Shown here in pieces: positions 7,515-15,186 of a stretch of 21,395 bases of DNA (position 1 is its first letter; each line of letters begins with the position of its first letter). The notes under the pieces were generated by a model that searched no databases, was not told where the DNA came from, and was given only the letters and a program-made list of their open reading frames with translations. The DNA is from a virus: the IMG/VR virus record IMGVR_UViG_3300025769_001009, positions 1 to 21,395 of that record; one strand, given 5' to 3'. The position numbers and the translations under genes are program-made.

Positions 7515-10500
7515 ATGGCATCATACTACGATCCAACAAAAAGCCTTCCGCCAAAAAAACTTAATCAAGGCGAAATAAAAGATTATATTAATTTAACTCC
7601 TGAAGCTGAGGAAGATAATGAGATAAGTCAATTTGAAGCTGGATTAGCGGGTGTTGCATCAGGTGTTTTAAAAATACCAGAAGGTTTTGTATCATTGGGT
7701 GCAGAACTTATGGACGCAACGGGGATGACACAAAACGCTGCTGCAAGAGTAGAATCAGTTTTTGACACTATAAATCCATTTGAAGAAATAGCACAAGAAA
7801 AAGCAGCTGGAAAAATTTTAGAAGCAATAATTCAAATAGGTGTGCCTGCAGGAGCTGGTGCAAAAATTGCATCTAAATTAGCAACTAAAGCATTACAGGC
7901 TAAAAAAGCTGGAAACTATGTAAATCTAAAAGGCAAAAATGCTAAAAAAGGTCTTAAAAAAGTTCAAGAATTAAATGATAAAGAAAGATATGCAAGATTT
8001 GGAGCTGCTATAGTCGGAGGAGCTGCTGGTGAAGTATTTGTAGGAGATGCTGAAAAAATTGGAACGTTTGGTGATGCATTCGATATAGGTCCTACTCAAT
8101 TAGATTTAGACGAATCCCAAGATCCTAAAGAAGATGCAAGTAGAAAATTAATTAATAGATTAAAATTTGGTGCAGACTCAATAGTTTATTTTCCATTTGT
8201 TTATGGAGCAACTAAATTAGTTGGTAAAGTAGCACAATACGGAAAAGAATTAGCTTTTAGCTCATCTAAAATAAATAAATCTATAGATAAAATAGCAGGA
8301 GTTGTAAGACCTACTTCCGACAAACCTGAAGCAATGTTTTTAGCTAAGAATGCTGAAGAAGCAGGTAAAGCAGCAGATGCTAACTTTGCAATGGAACAAG
8401 TAAAGAGAATAGATAATGAAGTTGGTAAAATGTTTCCAAGTATTAAAACACTTTTTAATAAAGGTTTAAGAGAACAATACACCAAACAACAAGATCAATT
8501 TTATAAAGATTTAAAAGAACTTATGTTTGAAGGTGATTTATCTAAAAAATTAGGAAACACAAAGCTTTCACAAAAATTACAAAGACAGATGAAAAATGGT
8601 GGTTTAAATTCTGATTCACAAAAAATTGTGTTTGATTCTATTTATAATACTAGACAGAAATTTGCATCTTTAGTTGAAACTGTTAAAGAAGGTAGTACGG
8701 CTAAAGTTACTCTTCCAAAAAATATGAGAGATTTACCTGGTTTAATGGGAGATAGATTAAAAATAATGTTGGGTGGAACATATAAAATATTTCAAAACCC
8801 GTATGTTGATTCGTTAACGGGATATAAACCTACGGATGAATCTATAAATACAGTAAAACAAATATTAAAAAGACATGGAGAAAGACATGGAAGAAATTTA
8901 TCTAATGATGAATTAAGTTACAGAGTAAATGAAATATTAGATAGTGCAATTAAGTTTACACCTAAAACACAATTACCTTCATTTAAAATGACTGACTTAA
9001 CAATAGGTGCAAAAACACCTGATGTAAGAAAAAATTTTGTACAAACTTTAAGTAAAAAAAATAGAAATGGTGATTCCGCTACTGAAATTATAGGTAAGGG
9101 AAGTAAAGCTTTTAGAAAATTATTTGGAGAAGTAGATGATGCAAGAGAATCAATTTACAGTGGTATAGGATTACTTTCTAATTTAGCAAGAAGATCAGAG
9201 TTTATAGATACTGTTTTAAAACAGAATGATGAAGCTATTGCAAAAGGCACTAAGGGACTTTTTTATTCTGAAAAACAAGACGCAATTAGAGAATTAGGGG
9301 CTGGGGGGTTAAATAAAATTGTATCATTGGATGAAACATTAGAAGGTATGTTTAAAAATGGTGTTCTTGTCAATAGATTAAAAAATTTACATACAACAAA
9401 AGAAATATCTGAATCATTTGAAGCTGTAAATAAATTAAGTGATTGGTTTACAAGTAAAGGTGGAAATGCATATAAATATGTTTTTCTATATCCAAAAGCT
9501 GGTGCACAAGTTGCAAAAACAGTTCTGTCTCCCACAACACACGCAAGAAACTTTTTAAGTGCTTCAGCGTTTTCAGTAGCTAATGGAACTTTATTTACAA
9601 ATCCTGCATTAGTAAAAAAAGCTATAACTAAAGCAATTAAATCTGTTCAATTTGGTGTTCGTTCACCTGAGTCCATGAAAGAATATAGAAGATTACTAGA
9701 ATTAGGTGTTGTGAACACCAGCACTAAAATGGGAGATTATCAAGCTCTTTTAAGAGACATAGAATTAAATCCAGATGGTGGTTTTTCAACAAATGTATTT
9801 AAAAGAATGTTACAAAAACTATCTAGAATAACTAAACCTGCTCAAGATTTATATACATTAGAAGACGATGCTTATAAAATTTATAACTATTGGGTAGAAA
9901 AAGAAAGATTAGGGGAGGCATATTTAAAAGCAGGTATTAAAAAAACTGCTACTCAATTAGAAGAAGAGGCAGCTGATATTGTTAGAAATACAGTTCCAAA
10001 CTATGCATATGTATCTGATATTGTAAAAGGGTTACGTTCAACTCCTTTTGGTAACTTTGCATCTTTTCCAACTGCAGTTATGAATAGCGCTGTTGGTGTT
10101 GGTAGTAGAATATTGAAAGAGATGAGACATTCTAAGCCTACGAAAGGTTCTAATATGTTACCTATGGTTTTTGAAACAGGAAAAGGATTAGTTAAAAATG
10201 ATAATCCTCTTTATGGTATTGGTATGAAAAGATTAATAGGTGCTTCAGCTGTATTTGGAAGTATAGGTGTTGGATTAGGTGCAGGATTTAAAGCAATAAC
10301 AGGAACTACGGATGAACAGGAAACAGCTCTTGAAAGATGGGTTGCGCCATATGAAGTTGGTGACAAAAAATTTATTTCTTATGATGAAGATGAAAATGGA
10401 AAAAGAACTTATTATTATCAAAACTGGAGTAGTAATAATGCCTACGATTATTTAGAACAACCTTTTAGAACTCTTCTAAGATCTGTTCAAGAGGGTATTG

Positions 10501-11528
10501 AAAAAGATGAACAATTAATGACAGGTTTTATTAAAGGTATATCGGATGCTTTTACAAGATCAATAGAGCCATTTACATCAGAGTCAATTGCACCAGAGGC
10601 AATTATAGACATTATTATAAGAGGTGGAGTAACTGATACAGGTAAAAAATTATATACAGATTCAACACCTATACCTGACAAAGTTAGAATTACTATGGAA
10701 CATTTATTAAAAACACAAATTCCTTTTTCTAAGTCTCAACTGTCTAGAATATATTATGCATCAAAAGGGTTACCTGATCCAAAAGGAAATGTTTACGATA
10801 TAGAAAAAGAATTACCTGGTTTACTGGGGTGGAGATTAATTAAGATAGATCCCATAAAAGGTTTAGAATTTAAAATTACAGGTTATGACCAAAGGAGTAG
10901 GGAAGATAGAAGAGAATTTACAGGTGGTGATTCAAGATTATTATCATCTCCCACAACTAAAGATGAAGTTCTTAGACAATTTTTTATAGCCAATAGAGCA
11001 CTTTTTAATACACAGCAAAACATGCATTTAGATTTAAAAGCAGCTAATCAATTTGATGTTGAAGATGAAGAACTAGCAAAAGTTTTTGAAGAAAGAAACA
11101 GATCATCAAAAGAATATGGACCTTTGTTTGAAGGATTGTTTAATCCTTATGTTCCTTCTGAAGGAATTATAGAAAAATTTTCTAGAAAATCTGAAGAGTT
11201 TCAAGAATCAAATCCAAATTACGAAGATCCTTTTCAAGAAGCTATACCTCAGATAATAGAAATGATAGAAGCTTTTCAAGGAGCAGATTTATCAAAAGAA
11301 TTTGAATTCAATCTAAGTGATTTTACTGAAGAAATAGATAAGACTATAGAATTTAAAGATCCAACAATTGGTTCTTTACCACTACAACCAATGCCCAATC
11401 AACAAGTAATTCAAACAGCAGCCATGCCAGCAGCAGGCGCCATGAATCAAGGATTGACGTCAGTAGAGAATGCATTATTATCTGATGAAGAAAAACAAAT
11501 TAGATTAAGACAACGAGGTTTAGCGTAA
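7515..11528 (+). CDS. Giant internal virion (DNA-ejection) protein candidate, 1337 residues
   Basis: The longest gene in the window. Residues about 45-65 contain GVASGVLKIPEGFVSLG, next to small hydrophobic stretches (AAIVGGAAGEVFVG near 163-176; LIGASAVFGSIGVGLGAGF near 905-923) that could cross a membrane. Around residue 668, KTVLSPTTHARNFLSASAF resembles motifs in large multi-domain phage virion proteins. The C-terminal 40 residues are Gln/Ala/Met-rich and end LSDEEKQIRLRQRGLA. Large size, helical character and position last in the structural series match T7 gp16-type or similar ejected proteins. No lysozyme or transglycosylase active-site motif was recognised. Its stop forms TAATG with a 22-codon ORF. 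The virion role is likely; ejection is inference. Confidence 0.6.
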   Translation: MASYYDPTKSLPPKKLNQGEIKDYINLTPEAEEDNEISQFEAGLAGVASGVLKIPEGFVSLGAELMDATGMTQNAAARVESVFDTINPFEEIAQEKAAGKILEAIIQIGVPAGAGAKIASKLATKALQAKKAGNYVNLKGKNAKKGLKKVQELNDKERYARFGAAIVGGAAGEVFVGDAEKIGTFGDAFDIGPTQLDLDESQDPKEDASRKLINRLKFGADSIVYFPFVYGATKLVGKVAQYGKELAFSSSKINKSIDKIAGVVRPTSDKPEAMFLAKNAEEAGKAADANFAMEQVKRIDNEVGKMFPSIKTLFNKGLREQYTKQQDQFYKDLKELMFEGDLSKKLGNTKLSQKLQRQMKNGGLNSDSQKIVFDSIYNTRQKFASLVETVKEGSTAKVTLPKNMRDLPGLMGDRLKIMLGGTYKIFQNPYVDSLTGYKPTDESINTVKQILKRHGERHGRNLSNDELSYRVNEILDSAIKFTPKTQLPSFKMTDLTIGAKTPDVRKNFVQTLSKKNRNGDSATEIIGKGSKAFRKLFGEVDDARESIYSGIGLLSNLARRSEFIDTVLKQNDEAIAKGTKGLFYSEKQDAIRELGAGGLNKIVSLDETLEGMFKNGVLVNRLKNLHTTKEISESFEAVNKLSDWFTSKGGNAYKYVFLYPKAGAQVAKTVLSPTTHARNFLSASAFSVANGTLFTNPALVKKAITKAIKSVQFGVRSPESMKEYRRLLELGVVNTSTKMGDYQALLRDIELNPDGGFSTNVFKRMLQKLSRITKPAQDLYTLEDDAYKIYNYWVEKERLGEAYLKAGIKKTATQLEEEAADIVRNTVPNYAYVSDIVKGLRSTPFGNFASFPTAVMNSAVGVGSRILKEMRHSKPTKGSNMLPMVFETGKGLVKNDNPLYGIGMKRLIGASAVFGSIGVGLGAGFKAITGTTDEQETALERWVAPYEVGDKKFISYDEDENGKRTYYYQNWSSNNAYDYLEQPFRTLLRSVQEGIEKDEQLMTGFIKGISDAFTRSIEPFTSESIAPEAIIDIIIRGGVTDTGKKLYTDSTPIPDKVRITMEHLLKTQIPFSKSQLSRIYYASKGLPDPKGNVYDIEKELPGLLGWRLIKIDPIKGLEFKITGYDQRSREDRREFTGGDSRLLSSPTTKDEVLRQFFIANRALFNTQQNMHLDLKAANQFDVEDEELAKVFEERNRSSKEYGPLFEGLFNPYVPSEGIIEKFSRKSEEFQESNPNYEDPFQEAIPQIIEMIEAFQGADLSKEFEFNLSDFTEEIDKTIEFKDPTIGSLPLQPMPNQQVIQTAAMPAAGAMNQGLTSVENALLSDEEKQIRLRQRGLA

Positions 11529-11596
11529 TGAATTATTTGGGCGGTTTGATGGTATCACACTATCGGGTTTTTATTGTAGCGGGGGTTACAATATAA
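11528..11596 (+). CDS. Possible 22-codon micro-gene coupled at both ends
   Basis: A 22-codon frame starts in the stop codon of the giant gene (TAATG) and ends in a TAA that overlaps the ATG of the next gene (again TAATG), the same arrangement as accepted genes here. The peptide begins MNYLGGLMVSHYRVF and ends IVAGVTI, so it is mostly hydrophobic with one His and one Arg. It might be a small membrane peptide or simply a reinitiation bridge that carries ribosomes to 11596. Chance is a real alternative because the frame is short. Function unknown. Confidence 0.35.
   Translation: MNYLGGLMVSHYRVFIVAGVTI
11548..11572 (+). terminator. Weak hairpin plus T-run after the giant gene
   Basis: GATGGT (11548-11553) can pair with ACTATC (11559-11564), one G.U included, around a 5-base loop, followed by GGG and TTTTT (11568-11572). 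A second inverted repeat, ATTGTA/TACAAT (11573-11578, 11587-11592), follows with a GC-rich loop. It could be a leaky intrinsic terminator or an RNA processing site; the stem is short, so the call is weak. Confidence 0.25.
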
Positions 11597-11793
11597 TGGC
11601 TAGAAAAGATGAAGCACTTACACGAATAGAATCACATGAAAAGCTGTGTAGAATCATGCAGAAACAAACTCACGATAAAATTAAATCTATTGAAGAACAA
11701 ATCAAAAGAATAGAAAAAATAATGATAGTATGTGCTGGCGTATTACTTGCTGGTATGGCTAGTGTTATTCTAATGTTATTAGATAAAATCTAA
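11596..11793 (+). CDS. Small coiled-coil protein with one C-terminal membrane segment (holin-like/XhlA-like)
   Basis: 65 residues. Residues 5-43 form a charged helix with heptad-like spacing (KIKSIEEQIKRIEKI), followed by a single hydrophobic stretch, VCAGVLLAGMASVILMLL (about 45-62), and a short DKI tail. This helix-then-membrane design resembles the XhlA-type haemolysin/holin-associated proteins, which sit in the inner membrane and help lysis. It is the last + strand gene of the structural block; GGGGG (11581-11585) lies 10 bases before the ATG and the start overlaps the micro-ORF stop. No endolysin is visible in the window, so a lysis role cannot be confirmed; a minor membrane protein for DNA entry is the alternative. 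Confidence 0.55.
   Translation: MARKDEALTRIESHEKLCRIMQKQTHDKIKSIEEQIKRIEKIMIVCAGVLLAGMASVILMLLDKI
11779..11793. repeat. Perfect inverted repeat over the convergent stop codons
   Basis: TTAGAT-AAA-ATCTAA is a 6-base-pair perfect inverted repeat with a 3-base loop. It contains the TAA of the + strand gene and the TAG of the minus-strand helicase. There is no long T-run, so a bidirectional terminator is possible but weakly supported. Confidence 0.35.
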
Positions 11794-13223
11794 ATCCAAT
11801 CTTTATAATCCTCACCCATAATCTGATTAGCAATATTTATTTTGCTACGAAGCGCTTTAACAATTCTATCATCAACAGTATCTTCAGAAATAATATCAAT
11901 ATAAGTCATAGGTTTTGTTTGACCAATACGATCTATTCTAGCTTCTGATTGTTGTCTTTTTTCTAAATCATAACCGTTTGAGAAATAAATCATTGTACTT
12001 GCAGCAGTTAATGTAATACCATAACCACCCGTGTGAGTAGTTCCTACAAAAAATCTACACTTGTCATCCTCCTGAAATTTCTTTATATTAATTGACCTTT
12101 CTTCTGGAGTGGTCTGACCAAAATAATCAACAACAGAATCATCACCATATACTCTTTTAATCTCATCTATAATTCTTCTTACATCATGAGTATAGTGGGA
12201 CCAGATAACAGCCTTACCATGTACATTTTCTAATATGTCCATTAGCTCTGTCATTCTATTGCATGGAAGATTTTTTATCTCTCCATCATCAGGTGTGAAG
12301 TGGCCACAAGTAATTTGATGTAGTCTCATTAACTGAGTCATGACTGTAGCTGAAGATAAAACTTTACCATCAAGATAGGCAATAGCTTCTTCTTTCATTT
12401 GTTTGTAGACTTTCTTTTGTTCTTTAGTCATTTCAACAACGTGTTTCATAAAAGTCTTTTTAGGTAAGTCTAGACAATCATCTTTTAAAACTCTTTTAGA
12501 AAATGGTTGTATCTTTTCTGATAACTCACCCAGGTTTCTATAACCAACAACTATTTCTACTTGTCTACCTTGTACCTGAATCTTTCTAGTTACTGCATAA
12601 CGAGACTTGAATGTCCAATATGAAGTATGCCCCAGGAGCCAGGGATCAAGGAACTCACATTGGCTAAATAGATCTAATGGTGATTTAGTTACAGGAGAAC
12701 CTGTAAGTATTCTTCTATATTTAGCATGTTCTCTCAGTGCTAAAATATTTTTAGTTCTATTAGATGTAGGAGTCTTAATTGTTGTAGACTCATCGATCGC
12801 TATCATTGCATTGTGACAAGATAAAAATTTATATGCAAAAGCTGCACCATCACCTTTTGAGAAAGCTTCTACATTCATCAATAATATATGAAACTCACTT
12901 CCTGTTTCAAACAAAGTATTTAAAAGTAATTGTTGTTTTTTTGATTTATCTGATGTCTTCCACAACACCATTTTTTTAAAAATGTGATCAGGTAAGTGTG
13001 TTGGTATCTCTGAGTCGTACCAGTTTTTATATACACCTTTAGGTGCAATAATTAATAGACCATTAATTTTACCTTTGTCATATAACATTGCAGCGTTATC
13101 CAAAAGAACTTTAGATTTACCCGTACCCATCTCCATGAAATAGGCAAAGTTTTCTTTGTCCCAAGAGTCTTGTAATGCATCTAGCTGATGCTTATATGGT
13201 TTTGTTTTAAATTTGTAATTCAT
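11790..13223 (-). CDS. SNF2-family (SF2) DNA helicase/translocase
   Basis: 477 residues with the full helicase motif set. KPYKHQLDAL near the N-terminus is the Q-type motif, and EMGTGKS (31-37) is Walker A. LLIIAPKGVYKNW is motif Ia, IAIDESTTIKTP (DEST 144-147) motif II, and RRILTGSPVTKSP (TGSP 174-177) motif III. The C-terminal lobe has KAVIWSHYTHDVRRII (motif IV), GGYGITLTAAS (399-409, motif V) and QQSEARIDRIGQ (424-435, motif VI); the last is diagnostic for SNF2. Such phage enzymes are ATP-driven dsDNA translocases that probably act in replication, recombination or remodelling. It is the only minus-strand gene, overlaps the preceding + gene tail-to-tail by 4 bases, and has its own promoter candidate. 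AAAGG lies about 12 bases before its ATG. Confidence 0.9.
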   Translation of the reverse strand: MNYKFKTKPYKHQLDALQDSWDKENFAYFMEMGTGKSKVLLDNAAMLYDKGKINGLLIIAPKGVYKNWYDSEIPTHLPDHIFKKMVLWKTSDKSKKQQLLLNTLFETGSEFHILLMNVEAFSKGDGAAFAYKFLSCHNAMIAIDESTTIKTPTSNRTKNILALREHAKYRRILTGSPVTKSPLDLFSQCEFLDPWLLGHTSYWTFKSRYAVTRKIQVQGRQVEIVVGYRNLGELSEKIQPFSKRVLKDDCLDLPKKTFMKHVVEMTKEQKKVYKQMKEEAIAYLDGKVLSSATVMTQLMRLHQITCGHFTPDDGEIKNLPCNRMTELMDILENVHGKAVIWSHYTHDVRRIIDEIKRVYGDDSVVDYFGQTTPEERSINIKKFQEDDKCRFFVGTTHTGGYGITLTAASTMIYFSNGYDLEKRQQSEARIDRIGQTKPMTYIDIISEDTVDDRIVKALRSKINIANQIMGEDYKDWI

Positions 13224-13237
13224 AATTTATATATACC

Positions 13238-13267
13238 TTTACTTTGCTTTCTATTGGTGTATATAAG
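13238..13267 (+). promoter_or_regulatory. Weak sigma70-like promoter for the 13290 gene
   Basis: TTTACT (13238-13243) is followed after 16 bases by TATATA (13260-13265), or after 18 bases by TATAAG (13262-13267, 5 of 6 matches). It shares the palindromic -10 region with the minus-strand promoter, so the two would compete for polymerase. The weak -35 keeps confidence low. Confidence 0.28.
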
Positions 13268-13288
13268 AAGAGAAAGATATAAAGTCAA
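13260..13288 (-). promoter_or_regulatory. Sigma70-like promoter for the SNF2 helicase
   Basis: Read on the minus strand, TTGACT (13288-13283) and TATATA (13265-13260) are separated by exactly 17 bases. This places the transcript start near 13253, about 30 bases before the helicase ATG. The -35 matches consensus at 5 of 6 positions, the -10 at 4 of 6. The -35 lies just before the ATG of the divergent gene at 13290. Confidence 0.45.
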
Positions 13289-13289
13289 T

Positions 13290-13682
13290 ATGAAAATATT
13301 AAAATATAATAATAAACAACACTATGTTGATGATGCGACAACTTTGTCCAAAGTTTATTTAGTGCAAGAAATACCCACGGATAGAGAAACAGGGAAACCT
13401 AAATTTGATTTGACTCCTGCAATTAAATATGGCGAAATTAAGACAATGTTTCCTAAATTAAAACAAATGCAATTTTCACCGGGACCATTAATTATAGAAA
13501 TAAAAAATAGTTTAAAAGATTTTACATCTGATGATTATCTTTTGTTGTATGGTGATCCTGCTCTAATTGGAGTTGTATGTGCCGTTGCAAGTGATGTGAC
13601 AAATGGTCGCTTTAAATTATTAAAGTGGGACAGAATTCAAGCGTCTTATTTTCCTATAGAAATAAATTTATTTAACAAGTAG
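13290..13682 (+). CDS. Conserved-looking phage protein of unknown function before replication genes
   Basis: The open frame extends back to 13188, but that start would run through the helicase start and the divergent promoters and gives a non-phage-like hydrophobic leader. The ATG at 13290 (MKILKYNNKQHYVDD) is therefore preferred, with only a loose purine-rich site (AAGAGAAAG) upstream. The 130-residue product is a compact mixed alpha/beta protein; its C-terminal half (DDYLLLYGDPALIGVVCAVA, then NGRFKLLKWDRIQASYFPIE) resembles proteins found beside replication genes in marine phages. It has no membrane segment and no recognised catalytic motif. The next promoter begins 3 bases after the stop. 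Role unknown; an early regulatory or replication-accessory function is a guess from position. Confidence 0.6.
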   Translation: MKILKYNNKQHYVDDATTLSKVYLVQEIPTDRETGKPKFDLTPAIKYGEIKTMFPKLKQMQFSPGPLIIEIKNSLKDFTSDDYLLLYGDPALIGVVCAVASDVTNGRFKLLKWDRIQASYFPIEINLFNK

Positions 13683-13684
13683 TC

Positions 13685-13712
13685 TTGACAAAGATTAATT
13701 TGTTTCTATATT
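13685..13712 (+). promoter_or_regulatory. Strong sigma70-like promoter of the replication block
   Basis: TTGACA (13685-13690, perfect -35) is followed after 16 bases by TATATT (13707-13712, 5 of 6). This predicts a start near 13719 and a leader of about 30 bases before the gene at 13751. It is the best promoter match noticed in the window and implies use of host RNA polymerase for the replication genes. Confidence 0.6.
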
Positions 13713-13737
13713 ACGAAACATGAAAGTTAATTTAAAT

Positions 13738-13744
13738 AAAGGAG
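13738..13744 (+). promoter_or_regulatory. Strong ribosome-binding site of the 13751 gene
   Basis: AAAGGAG lies 6 bases before the ATG at 13751, a near-ideal site that matches the strong promoter upstream and suggests high expression. Confidence 0.7.
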
Positions 13745-13750
13745 TTAAAA

Positions 13751-14296
13751 ATGATAAATCTACGTGACGATGCACCCGATCAATTAAATGCAATTGATCC
13801 AACAGAACTGTCTGAGCAAATAGAAAAATTAAATTCTATTAATGCACAGATATCTAGTACAGAGGCAAATCTAAAAGAATTAAAAGAGCAAGAAAAACAA
13901 TTAAATAATTTTACTATTCCTGAACTTATGGAAAAGATGAATTTAAGTACTCTTAAACTTAAAGATGGTTCCGAATTATCTGTTAAAAAAATTTATAGCG
14001 CCACAATAAAAGCTGATAAAAAAGCTGAGGCGATACAATGGCTTCGAAATAATGGCTTAGGTGATATTGTGAAAAATGAAATCACAGTTAACTTTGGTCA
14101 AGGCGAAGAAAACAAGGCTGCAGAATATGCTAACCTTGCAAAAGAGTCTGGTTATGAACCTTCTCAAAAAGAAGCAGTTCATGCCATGACTCTTAAAGTA
14201 ACCATGGAAGATTGGAAGAACAAAGGTAATGAAGTTCCAGAAGATCTTTTTTGGACGTTTGATGGAAATCAAACAAAAATAAAAAATAAAAAATAA
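13751..14296 (+). CDS. Coiled-coil phage protein beside ssDNA-binding candidate, unknown function
   Basis: 181 residues. Residues about 18-55 form a Leu/Glu/Lys/Gln coiled coil (LSEQIEKLNSINAQISSTEA, KELKEQEKQLNN). A compact alpha/beta domain follows: LSTLKLKDGSELSVKKIYSA, then a helix (AEAIQWLRNNGLGDIVKNEI) and a strand TVNFGQGEE. The C-terminal part (EVPEDLFWTFDGNQTKIKN) ends in Lys/Asn. Similar proteins sit next to single-strand-binding genes in many phages and are usually left unnamed. The order coiled coil then beta domain recalls the Mu Gam DNA-end-binding protein, but no sequence match to it is claimed. Strong promoter and ribosome-binding site suggest abundant early expression. Confidence 0.62.
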   Translation: MINLRDDAPDQLNAIDPTELSEQIEKLNSINAQISSTEANLKELKEQEKQLNNFTIPELMEKMNLSTLKLKDGSELSVKKIYSATIKADKKAEAIQWLRNNGLGDIVKNEITVNFGQGEENKAAEYANLAKESGYEPSQKEAVHAMTLKVTMEDWKNKGNEVPEDLFWTFDGNQTKIKNKK

Positions 14297-14312
14297 ACCA
14301 ATAACTATATAT

Positions 14313-14317
14313 AGGAG
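14313..14317 (+). promoter_or_regulatory. Ribosome-binding site of the putative ssDNA-binding gene
   Basis: AGGAG lies 9 bases before the ATG at 14327 in an otherwise A/T-only leader and fixes that start. Confidence 0.6.
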
Positions 14318-14326
14318 TAAACATAT

Positions 14327-15112
14327 ATGAGTAATAATACAGACATGGTTCAAAAGAATAGTGCAGGTGCACTATCACCAGTAAGCTTAAGATCCGATGC
14401 AGGAAAAGGTACGGAGGAATTAAAGTCCAGTGATAAATCAACTGTGATTTTAAAAATCCTTCACCAATTATCACCTGAGTGTAACACAAGAAACGCTAAA
14501 TACGTTGAAGGTGCTAAACCTGGAATGATATATTCTGGAAGTATGGGTAGTTTAATTGATGGTGATAAAGGACTAGAAGTAGTTGTGTGTCACACTCACA
14601 CTAGATATCCAGAATGGCAAGAGAGAGGAGACAGTGCAGCAGCACCAGTCGGTACTCACATCAATCCACCTGCGGATGCAGTAGAAGAAAAAAATGGTAA
14701 GTACAGATTATCTAACGGTAATTACTGTGAAAAAACTATGTATTTCTTTGTACTAGCATTAATTAACGGTGAAGCGAGAAGAGCAGTTATCACTATGAGA
14801 TCATCTAACTTAACTCCAGGTAGAGAGTTAAATGATTTAATTGATAATCTTAGAGTAAAAGATGCTCAAGGTTCATTTAAACCTGCAGCATTTGCAGCAG
14901 TCTTTAATCTTAAAACAGTTGGTAAAAACTGGGGAGATAAAAGCTGGCACGTCTATAAACCTAGTAAGGTTAGAATGTTAGATGTATCTAAGCCAGAAGA
15001 TTTATCGATCTATGAAACTGCAAAAAAACTTCAAGAAGAAGCTTTTGCAGGTGCAGCGAAACCTAAGTATGAACAGGTTGCATCAACTAAGAGTAAAGAA
15101 GACATTATCTAG
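14327..15112 (+). CDS. Putative single-stranded DNA-binding protein
   Basis: 261 residues. After a polar N-terminus the central part is beta-rich with conserved-looking blocks VVVCHTHTRYPEWQERGDS, CEKTMYFFVLALINGEARRA and VITMRSSNLTPGRELNDLI. The C-terminus becomes flexible and ends KSKEDII, an acidic tip reminiscent of the partner-binding tails of ssDNA-binding proteins such as E. coli SSB and T7 gp2.5. It lies between a strongly expressed coiled-coil gene and the primase, where phages often place this protein. The identity therefore rests on position, an OB-like beta pattern and the tail, not on a named domain. The primase two positions downstream ends with the same EDII tetrapeptide. Confidence in the gene is high, in the function moderate. 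Confidence 0.5.
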   Translation: MSNNTDMVQKNSAGALSPVSLRSDAGKGTEELKSSDKSTVILKILHQLSPECNTRNAKYVEGAKPGMIYSGSMGSLIDGDKGLEVVVCHTHTRYPEWQERGDSAAAPVGTHINPPADAVEEKNGKYRLSNGNYCEKTMYFFVLALINGEARRAVITMRSSNLTPGRELNDLIDNLRVKDAQGSFKPAAFAAVFNLKTVGKNWGDKSWHVYKPSKVRMLDVSKPEDLSIYETAKKLQEEAFAGAAKPKYEQVASTKSKEDII

Positions 15113-15170
15113 TTTCCCTTTGGGGAATGCTGGCCAAGCAGAGGCGCTGAAGGGAGACTGGAGGCGCCTT
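15113..15170 (+). ncRNA. GC-rich structured RNA candidate before the primase gene
   Basis: Between the ssDNA-binding candidate and the primase, positions 15116-15169 are 35 of 54 G or C by hand count, far above the surroundings. Three hairpins can form: TTCCC/GGGAA (15114-15118 with 15123-15127), TGCT/AGCA (15128-15131 with 15137-15140) and AGGCGC/GCGCCT (15142-15147 with 15164-15169). The last loop contains AAGGGA (15150-15155), which can instead pair with TCCCTT (15115-15120), so hairpin 1 and a pseudoknot would exclude each other. It may be a cis-acting control of the primase, an RNA processing site or an origin-like structure. No known riboswitch consensus was recognised. Confidence 0.4.
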
Positions 15171-15186
15171 AAAAACAGGGATGGGA

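Noticed and set aside
13188-13289. Longer N-terminus for the 13290 gene
   Set aside because: It would overlap the helicase start and both promoter candidates, and encodes a hydrophobic leader that does not look like part of the protein.
14057-14489. Minus-strand frames of 98 codons
   Set aside because: Phe/Leu/Tyr-rich translations are the antisense of Lys/Glu-rich genes in AT-rich DNA; no start site or promoter.
15110-15172. UAG readthrough of the ssDNA-binding gene into the structured element
   Set aside because: The frame after the TAG is open for 19 codons before TAA, with a possible pseudoknot downstream, but there is no known readthrough context and the acidic C-terminal tip makes sense as a true end.
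15113-15180. Known riboswitch (glycine, cobalamin, preQ1, SAM, glutamine)
   Set aside because: Short resemblances only (for example GAAGGGAGAC); no consensus core could be matched by eye.
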